The notes beneath the pieces were generated by a model. That model saw only the letters and a program-made list of their open reading frames with translations. It made no database searches and was not told the DNA's origin. From contig NZ_JASTLC010000001.1 in assembly GCF_030499575.1 (NCBI RefSeq), positions 4,922,001 to 4,986,000 on the forward strand: a DNA stretch of 64,000 nt. The letters are read 5' to 3'. How positions within the stretch are numbered: position 1 is the stretch's first letter; every line of letters starts with the position of its first letter. Position numbers and translations under genes: made by a program. Source of the stretch: Streptomyces sp. DG2A-72 (GTDB lineage: Bacteria; Actinomycetota; Actinomycetes; Streptomycetales; Streptomycetaceae). Below are positions 58,267 to 64,000 of the stretch, piece by piece.

Positions 58267-59684
58267 AGGATCTCAACGACATGATGGAAGGGGTCTTCGG
58301 CTATGGCCCCCTGGTGGTCTGCGTGGTGTTGGCCGTGCTGGTGGGCTGGTCGGTGTGGTGGGTGGTCCGCTACGTGCGCGCCGATGCCATGACCCGGCAG
58401 TCCATTCGGCAAGCCGTTCGTGTGCGGCGGACCTGGAAGCGGCTCGCGCAGATGCTGAAGCTGTGTGCCACGGACAAGATGCCGACCGCGCTGGCGTCGC
58501 TGTCGAACACGGAGGGCAAGCCGGTCAAGCCCCGCGTCCTGGTCCCCGCGCTGAAGGTCACGCACGACATGTACGGCGTGATCGCGCGGGCGAACTGCCT
58601 GCCCGGGGTCGGCCTGGAACAGTTCCAGAAGGCGGCCCCGCACCTGGCGGACGCTTGGAAGTGCACGCGGGTCGCGGTCACCCAGGACAAGCCTGGACAG
58701 GTTGTCATCCGGGGTGTGCGGCTCGATCCGCTGAAGTTCGAGACTGAGCACCATCCCACGGGTGAGGTGCCGGAGGAGATCGCCCGGTGGGACCTGGGCT
58801 TGGACGAGTACGCACAGCCGGTGTCCGTGGACCTCACGCAGGTGCCCGGCGTGACGGTGGCCGGCCTTCCCGGCTTCGGCAAGACCTCGCTCATCAACCG
58901 GCTGATCTGTGACTGGGCGCCCTCGCCCGCGATTCAGTTCGTGTGCGCAGACGGCAAGGTGTCCACCGCCAGGGAGGGCGACTACGCGCACCTCGTGAAG
59001 CGGATGTTCGACTTCGTCGGCGATGACCTCGAAGAGGCCAACGCCCTGTTTAGGCGGCTCGTGGAGCTGCGCCGTGCCCGTGTCTCGGCCGCTGAGCGGA
59101 TCCTCGGGGTGCAGAGCATGTGGGAGGTCGGGCCGTCCGCCGTGTGGCCGCTCGTCGTCGTGATCATCGATGAGGCGCACACCTACTTCCGCGACCACAA
59201 GGGCAGCGACCCGAAGACGAAGAAGATCGCCGCGCTCGCCGCCGAGAACGCCCGCCTCGTTGAGGACCTGGTGAAGAAGGGCCGCAGCATGGGCATCCTC
59301 GTCATCCTCGCCACCCAGAAGTCCACCGGTGACGCCATCCCGACGTTCATCCGCGACGTGTGCCCCATCGGCCTGTCCTTCGCGCAGAAGACCGCCGAGG
59401 CTGCCGTTGCCGCGCTCGGTGAGGACATCCGGGAGTGGCCCGACGCCAACCCGATCAACCTCCAGGACCGCGCCTACGTCGGCGTCGCCTCCATGAACCA
59501 CCAGTCCCAGCCCGGCTTCACCCGTATCCGCACGCCCTTCGTGTCGGGCAGGGAATCCGCCTACATCGCCGCCCGTACCGCATACCTCACCGCCGACCCT
59601 GCCGACCTGCTCACCGCCCAGTTGCCCGGCGTCGGCCTCACCAAGTCCGCCCCGGGCAACACCACCCCGCCCATGGCTGCCTGA
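58263..59684 (+). CDS. FtsK/SpoIIIE-type conjugal DNA translocase (TraSA/TraB-like)
   Basis: 473 residues. An N-terminal membrane segment (about 15-37) is followed by the translocase domain with Walker A GLPGFGKTS (201-209) and Walker B LVVVIIDEAH (296-305), plus a sensor-like LATQKSTGDAIP region. In actinomycete elements a single hexameric translocase of this kind moves double-stranded DNA between hyphae, so this is probably the only protein strictly needed for transfer. ATG overlaps the upstream stop (ATGA). Confidence 0.95.
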   Translation: MKDLNDMMEGVFGYGPLVVCVVLAVLVGWSVWWVVRYVRADAMTRQSIRQAVRVRRTWKRLAQMLKLCATDKMPTALASLSNTEGKPVKPRVLVPALKVTHDMYGVIARANCLPGVGLEQFQKAAPHLADAWKCTRVAVTQDKPGQVVIRGVRLDPLKFETEHHPTGEVPEEIARWDLGLDEYAQPVSVDLTQVPGVTVAGLPGFGKTSLINRLICDWAPSPAIQFVCADGKVSTAREGDYAHLVKRMFDFVGDDLEEANALFRRLVELRRARVSAAERILGVQSMWEVGPSAVWPLVVVIIDEAHTYFRDHKGSDPKTKKIAALAAENARLVEDLVKKGRSMGILVILATQKSTGDAIPTFIRDVCPIGLSFAQKTAEAAVAALGEDIREWPDANPINLQDRAYVGVASMNHQSQPGFTRIRTPFVSGRESAYIAARTAYLTADPADLLTAQLPGVGLTKSAPGNTTPPMAA

Positions 59685-59728
59685 CTCGTCCTGCCAACTC
59701 CTCGCTTCATGAAAGGAGGTGAACACTC

Positions 59729-60478
59729 ATGACTGAGAACCTGATCACTCAGCGCACCATCACCGCCGTGATGATCGTCATCGCCACGCTGGCGTTCGTC
59801 TTCTCCTTCGGCAACGTCTGGGCCCTGGCCCTGCGCCTGGGCGTCCCAGCCCCGATCGCGCCGCTCATCGCCCCGATGGTCGACCTGTCGGTGGTCGGGC
59901 TCCTGGTGGCCCTGCGCTATCTCTCCCTGCGCGGCGTCCCACCCGAGCAGATGAAGGCGGCCACCCGCCTCATGCACTTCTCCGGACTGCTGACCCTGGC
60001 CCTCAACATCGCCGAACCCGTGATCGCCGGGCACTACGGCCGTGCTGCCGTCGACGCCGTGGCCCCGCTGCTGCTCCTCGGCTGGGGTGCGGTCGGGCCG
60101 CAACTCCTTCGGTCCTTCCACACAGTCGCCTCCGACGCCACCGCCCCGGCCACGGCTGCCGAGACCGAACCGGCCCAAGAGTCCGCCCTGGCCTCCACCG
60201 AGGCAGAACCCGCCTCGACGCCCCTGCCCCCGGTCACCGCTGCGGAACCGGCCCCCGTCCCGGCGCCTGCTCCCTCACAGGCTCGCCCGGCCGCACCCAC
60301 TACGGCTCCCGTTCCGGCTGCGCCTGCGGTCAAGGTGCCTGAGCCGCTGCTGACCGAAGCACGCTCCATCGCCGCATCGCACCAGGCCGAGCACGGAGAA
60401 ACGATTACTCCGGCTCAGCTCAAGAGGCGGCTCGGTATCGGCCTGCCCATGGCCACCGCCCTCCACGCCGCTCTGTAG
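59729..60478 (+). CDS. DUF2637 membrane protein (Spd-like spread protein)
   Basis: 249 residues with AAAGGAGGTG ahead of ATG. Four membrane segments cover about 8-125 (ITAVMIVIATLAFVFSFGNV; APLIAPMVDLSVVGLLVALR), the DUF2637 core. The second half is an Ala/Pro-rich linker and a small helical C-terminal domain (SIAASHQAEHGETITPAQLK; RRLGIGLPMATALHAAL) that looks like a helix-turn-helix. Proteins of this type in conjugative elements promote spread within the recipient mycelium. Confidence 0.88.
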   Translation: MTENLITQRTITAVMIVIATLAFVFSFGNVWALALRLGVPAPIAPLIAPMVDLSVVGLLVALRYLSLRGVPPEQMKAATRLMHFSGLLTLALNIAEPVIAGHYGRAAVDAVAPLLLLGWGAVGPQLLRSFHTVASDATAPATAAETEPAQESALASTEAEPASTPLPPVTAAEPAPVPAPAPSQARPAAPTTAPVPAAPAVKVPEPLLTEARSIAASHQAEHGETITPAQLKRRLGIGLPMATALHAAL

Positions 60479-60551
60479 AGCCGCGCTTCCCCCGCCGGCC
60501 TTCCCGGCACCCCCCTCCACCCTCGCCCGCCCCTGGGCCCGACCCGTCATG

Positions 60552-60594
60552 CCTGCGGACAGCAGCCCGAGCGCGGATCGCTGCTGCCCGCAGG
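60552..60594. promoter_or_regulatory. Long imperfect hairpin just upstream of the replication gene
   Basis: CCTGCGG-A-CAGCAG (60552-60565) pairs with CTGCTG-C-CCGCAGG (60581-60594), one internal mismatch, 15-base loop. Its position suggests an attenuator or part of the double-strand origin for rolling-circle replication. Confidence 0.5.
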
Positions 60595-60630
60595 TTCCAC
60601 CCTCGCGCCAGAAGGGAGACCCCGCCACCC

Positions 60631-62118
60631 ATGTGCCGCCCCCTCGACCTGCGCCACGTCATCAGCCCAAGCCTGCGGGACCTGATCGAGCTGGCCAACA
60701 CCCACGACTTCGACCGCGTCACCGAACAGGTCCGCGACCTGCACGGCTGCACCAGTCCCGTCAACCTCCACGGTTGGACCGTCACCACCGACCAGACCAC
60801 CAAGCAAGTGGTCCGCTCCTACCGCTCCGAAGACGAACCCTCCGGACGCCTGCTCACCACCTGCGGCAACCGCCGTGCCTCCCGCTGCCCCGCCTGCTCA
60901 CGGGTGTACGCGGCCGACACCTACCACCTGATCAAGGCCGGATTGTCCGGCGGCAAGGATGTCGCCGAAACCGTCCGCGACCACCCCCGCGCCTTCGTCA
61001 CCCTCACAGCCCCCTCGTTCGGTCCCGTCCACAACCGCAAGACCGACCACGAGGGCAAGCCCCGTCCCTGCCGCTGCGGCGCCCAACACGCCGAGAATGA
61101 CCCGGCGTTGGGCACCCCGCTGAACCCGGCCACCTACGACTACCCGGGCGCCGTGCTCTGGAACGCGCACGCCGGGCAACTGTGGGCACGCTTCACCACC
61201 TACCTGCGCCGCGCCCTGGCCGAACACCTCGGCATGACGCAGAAGGCACTGAACGCCGCCCTGCGCGTCTCCTTCGCCAAGGTCGCCGAGTACCAAAAGC
61301 GCGGCCTGGTCCACTTCCACGCCGTGATCCGCTTCGACGGACCCGACGGCCACACCACCGAGCCCCCGCCCTGGGCCACCTTCGACGCCCTCAACGCCGC
61401 CGTGGGCCTGGCCGTCGAGCGTGCCCGGCTCACCATCGAGTCCGACGCCATCGGCGAACGCGTCATCGCCTGGGGTGGCCGGTACAAGGTCGACCCCATC
61501 ACCGCCCTGGGCGACAGCGAACTCACCGACGCCAGGGTTGCCGAGTACACCGAGAACAAGGTCGCCGGATACGTCGCCAAGTACGCCACGAAGAACGCCG
61601 AAGGCGCGGGCACCGTAGACCGCACCCTGATGTGCCGCCCCTGCGCCGGACGCGGCTACGTACGCGGCCCGGACGGCTTCCACGACCGATGCGCCGACTG
61701 CGACGGCACCGGACAGGCCGAACCCATCAAGGCCCTGCCCATCCAGCAGCACGTACGGCAGATGATCCGCACCGCATGGGCCCTCGGCCACCTGCCGGAG
61801 TTCGCCCACCTCAAGCTCTGGAAGTGGGCCCACATGCTCGGCTTCCGCGGCCACTTCTCCACCAAATCCCGCGCCTACTCCACCACCCTCGGCGCCCTCC
61901 GCGACGTACGCCGCGCCTGGCGCCTCGCCCAGGCTGAAGCTGCCCGCGCTCGCGCCGGCCTCCCGGTCAGCGACGAGAACACCACCCTCGTCACCGCCTC
62001 CTCTTGGACCTACCTCAGCAGCGGCTACAGCCCAGGCGAAGAGCTCCTCGCCGCCCAGGTCCGCCACGACATCGCCCACGCCGAACGCATCAAGTCCGAA
62101 GGAGAACCCTGGCTGTGA
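60631..62118 (+). CDS. Rolling-circle replication initiator (RepSA-like, HUH family)
   Basis: 495 residues. Motif 1 is FVTLTAPSFG (122-131), the metal-binding HUH motif is LVHFHAV with H228/H230, and the Tyr motif is VAGYVAKYATK (311-321), which provides the nucleophile. Two CxxC zinc-like sites are present (SRCPACS; CRPCAGRGY and CADCDGTG, a DnaJ-like ribbon). The enzyme nicks the double-strand origin to start replication of the excised element. ATG with GAAGGGAGA upstream. The excisionase GTG overlaps its stop. Confidence 0.93.
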   Translation: MCRPLDLRHVISPSLRDLIELANTHDFDRVTEQVRDLHGCTSPVNLHGWTVTTDQTTKQVVRSYRSEDEPSGRLLTTCGNRRASRCPACSRVYAADTYHLIKAGLSGGKDVAETVRDHPRAFVTLTAPSFGPVHNRKTDHEGKPRPCRCGAQHAENDPALGTPLNPATYDYPGAVLWNAHAGQLWARFTTYLRRALAEHLGMTQKALNAALRVSFAKVAEYQKRGLVHFHAVIRFDGPDGHTTEPPPWATFDALNAAVGLAVERARLTIESDAIGERVIAWGGRYKVDPITALGDSELTDARVAEYTENKVAGYVAKYATKNAEGAGTVDRTLMCRPCAGRGYVRGPDGFHDRCADCDGTGQAEPIKALPIQQHVRQMIRTAWALGHLPEFAHLKLWKWAHMLGFRGHFSTKSRAYSTTLGALRDVRRAWRLAQAEAARARAGLPVSDENTTLVTASSWTYLSSGYSPGEELLAAQVRHDIAHAERIKSEGEPWL

Positions 62119-62321
62119 CCACTCCGACCAAGGCCAAAAGGCAGACGCTGAAGCTGGCCGAAGCTCTGGACGAGATCGGGGTGTCCCGGGCGGCCTTCTA
62201 CCGAATGCGCGCTCGGGGCAAGGCGCCCAGGCACCTGAAGCTGCCCAACGGTCAGATCCGCATACGCCGGGCCGACCTCGACGCCTGGTTCGACGCCTGC
62301 GAGGTGTCGGAAGCATGCTGA
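62115..62321 (+). CDS. Excisionase (Xis), helix-turn-helix protein
   Basis: 68 residues from GTG (GTGA overlap with the rep stop). The winged-helix excisionase pattern is KLAEALDEIGVSRAAFYRMR followed by KLPNGQIRIRRADLDAWFDA. Its end overlaps the integrase ATG by 7 bases. It should bend the attachment-site DNA and promote excision together with the integrase. Confidence 0.93.
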   Translation: MTTPTKAKRQTLKLAEALDEIGVSRAAFYRMRARGKAPRHLKLPNGQIRIRRADLDAWFDACEVSEAC

Positions 62322-63709
62322 CCTACGACGTTCAGATCTGGGGCATCCGTAAGCGGCCTGACCGTGCGGCGGCCTATCAGCTCCGATGGCGCGTCGGTCC
62401 CCGGCCCTTCTCCAAGAGCTACAAGATCAAGGCTCAGGCCGACGGTCGACGCTCGGAGCTGCTGACCGCACTGCGCAACCGCGAGCAGTTCGACACGGAA
62501 ACCGGCCTGCCCGCCTCAGAGGTGCAGGCGCTCAACTCCTCCACCTGGTACGCCCACACGCGTGCGTACGCCGAGATGAAGTGGCCGGGCGCCTCGGCCA
62601 AGCACCGCGCGAGCATCGCTGACACGCTGGCGACCATCACACCGAAGCTGGTCAAGGACAAGCGCGGGGCTCCGGCCCCCAAGGTGCTACGGATCGCGCT
62701 CTACTTGTGGGTCTACCGGTTCGTCCTGGACGACGACGGGACGCTGAAGCCCCGCCTTGACCGCGAAGAACCCCCGGCCGACATCGTGGCCGCGCTGGAC
62801 TGGATCGCTCGCAAGTCGGTGGACATCACCGGCCTCAACACACCGTCGATGGTGCGGACCGCCCTCGATGCGTTGAAGCTGAAGCAGGACGGCACGGCTG
62901 CTGCCGAGAACACGGTGAACCGCAAGCGAACCGTCTTCAGCAACTGCCTGCGCTACGCCGTGGAACGAGAGCTGCTGACGGCGCTGCCCCTCGACAAGGT
63001 GGACTGGACAGCGCCCGAGACCGATGACGAGATCGACTTCCGGTTCGTCCCCGGCCCAAAGCTGGCAAAGGCCCTCATCGATGCTGTCACCGAGCAGGGC
63101 GAACGCGGGCGGCATCTGACGGCGTTCTTCGGCTGCCTCTACTACGCGGCCAACCGCCCTGGTGAGGCGGTCAGTCTGCGTGAGGACGACTTCACCCTTC
63201 CCGAAGAGGGCTGGGGTGAAGTCCTGCTGTCCACGAGCATGCCCCGAGTCGGCTCGGGTTGGACCGATACCGGCGAGTCGTTCGATACGCGCGGCCTGAA
63301 GAAACGGGCTCGAAAGGCGACCCGGCCGGTGCCCATTCCGCCCGTTCTCGTCCGCCTGGTCCGCGAGCACATCAAGGAGTTCGGCACGGCCGAAGACGGC
63401 CGACTGTTCCGCGCGTCCCAGGGCGGCCACCTCCTGTCCAAGGAGTACGGGGAGGTCTGGAAGGCTGCCCGGCTTGCGGTGCTCACGGAGTCCGAAGCAG
63501 CCTCGCCGCTGGCTGACGTGCCGTATTCCTTGCGCCACGCGGGCGTTTCGCTCTGGCTTGAGTCCGGCGTCTCCCCAGCCGAAGTTGCACGCCGGGCCGG
63601 ACACAGCATCGCGGTTCTGTTCCGCTTCTACGCCAAGGCCATCCACCGCAATCAGCAGCGCTCGAACGAGCAGATCGAGCGGGCCTTGGATGCCGCAGAT
63701 GAGGAGTAG
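62315..63709 (+). CDS. Tyrosine-family site-specific integrase
   Basis: 464 residues. The N-terminal SAM-like DNA-binding region is followed by the catalytic domain with Arg281 (AANRPGEAVSL), the RH pair R407/H408 in YSLRHAG, His430 in ARRAGHSIAV and nucleophile Tyr439 (RFYAKAI). This is the normal active-site set, though Tyr404 replaces the usual first His of box II. It integrates and excises the element, as a rule at a tRNA gene; the attachment site should lie just after its stop. It is the last gene of the element core. Confidence 0.95.
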   Translation: MLTYDVQIWGIRKRPDRAAAYQLRWRVGPRPFSKSYKIKAQADGRRSELLTALRNREQFDTETGLPASEVQALNSSTWYAHTRAYAEMKWPGASAKHRASIADTLATITPKLVKDKRGAPAPKVLRIALYLWVYRFVLDDDGTLKPRLDREEPPADIVAALDWIARKSVDITGLNTPSMVRTALDALKLKQDGTAAAENTVNRKRTVFSNCLRYAVERELLTALPLDKVDWTAPETDDEIDFRFVPGPKLAKALIDAVTEQGERGRHLTAFFGCLYYAANRPGEAVSLREDDFTLPEEGWGEVLLSTSMPRVGSGWTDTGESFDTRGLKKRARKATRPVPIPPVLVRLVREHIKEFGTAEDGRLFRASQGGHLLSKEYGEVWKAARLAVLTESEAASPLADVPYSLRHAGVSLWLESGVSPAEVARRAGHSIAVLFRFYAKAIHRNQQRSNEQIERALDAADEE

Positions 63710-64000
63710 GCAGGCGGGCCGACAGCAACGCCACACTGTGAGCCGTAAGGTGCGTTGTCCTTACGCAGGCATTTGGGCCCCGTCACACCAAGGTGTTCGG
63801 GACCATCGGCGTACCAAGTTGATCTGACTCCACCGGTATGACAAAGGTGACCGGCCGGTTGCGGTCCTTCCTAACTGTCAGGTTCAGGCCAATTTCGCTT
63901 CTACAGCGTAGATGTGCCGGTGGAGGAGATGTGAGAGAAGTTGCTGGATGCCGTGTTCAAAGATGTTGGCATCTCGGTTCACGGAGGCCCGAAATGAGCC
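63710..64000. other. Right flank of the integrase gene, no gene seen
   Basis: This stretch should contain the right attachment site. No tRNA gene or recognisable tRNA 3' part was found, and no clear direct repeat with other parts of the window. The GC content is lower than average. No coding frame is supported. Confidence 0.5.

Larger units (their letters stand above)
56145..63709. mobile_element. Actinomycete integrative and conjugative element (pSAM2-like), core module
   Basis: The gene order GntR repressor, SCO3933-family protein, FtsK/Tra translocase, DUF2637 Spd-like protein, HUH replication initiator, excisionase, integrase is the standard AICE core. The integrase lies at the right end. 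Neither attachment site was found; the left boundary is set only by the end of repeat B, and the right one by the integrase stop, so both are provisional. The element may extend further left to include the LysRS-like/ASCH or the TIR/caspase cargo. Confidence 0.75.

Overview
The window is actinobacterial chromosome, almost certainly Streptomyces. Most of it is very GC-rich with strongly GC-biased third codon positions, GTG starts are common, and it carries a sigF/sigN-type sigma factor pair, chromosomal upp and tadA, an SSI-type secreted inhibitor, PPOX/F420-type and DUF2637 genes, and an actinomycete integrative element. No rRNA or CRISPR array was seen.

Layout. 1-8.4 kb is conserved core: small hypotheticals, a LytR_C protein, upp, the tadA pair, tRNA-Ser(CGA), a Dabb protein, two SigB/F-family sigma factors and a lipoprotein. 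8.6-12.6 kb is a marR-MFS-yceI operon whose transporter carries three extra carboxypeptidase-regulatory-like domains. 12.7-16 kb holds an F420/PPOX protein, a VOC protein and a TetR/MFS pair. 16-22 kb is a minus-strand operon: response regulator, histidine kinase, GT2-GtrA and a GT39 mannosyltransferase-like protein. 22-24.2 kb has DUF2797, a small membrane protein and a MarR regulator. 24.2-27.8 kb is a scrap zone with a truncated ISL3 transposase, an IS5 remnant, a kinase fragment, two secreted proteins and a long dispersed repeat.

27.8-30 kb has an AraC/GyrI-like regulator, two tRNAs and an SSI-like inhibitor. 30.4-35 kb is one 1531-residue PAS/receiver protein with a degenerate kinase core. 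35-39.6 kb has a divergent TetR/MFS pair, an acyl-CoA ligase and an ECF sigma factor. 39.9-44.7 kb is a translationally coupled five-gene set (acyl-CoA dehydrogenase, MaoC/OB-fold, acyl-CoA dehydrogenase, MaoC, lipid-transfer thiolase) laid out like the mycobacterial igr steroid side-chain operon.

From 46.6 kb (a tRNA-Ser with an odd acceptor stem) the window is accessory. 47.1-50.4 kb is a visibly lower-GC, overlapping operon of TIR-like (DUF1863/ThsB-like), caspase-like, SLOG-like and TIR-TPR proteins; this is the best candidate for a new immune system. It is followed by a DUF6338 membrane protein, then an XRE/helical-repeat regulator, two unknown proteins, a truncated class I LysRS-like enzyme and a coupled ASCH-domain protein. 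57-63.7 kb is the core of a pSAM2-like integrative and conjugative element: GntR repressor, SCO3933-family protein, FtsK/Tra translocase, DUF2637 Spd-like protein, HUH replication initiator, excisionase and tyrosine integrase. The element's attachment sites were not resolved.
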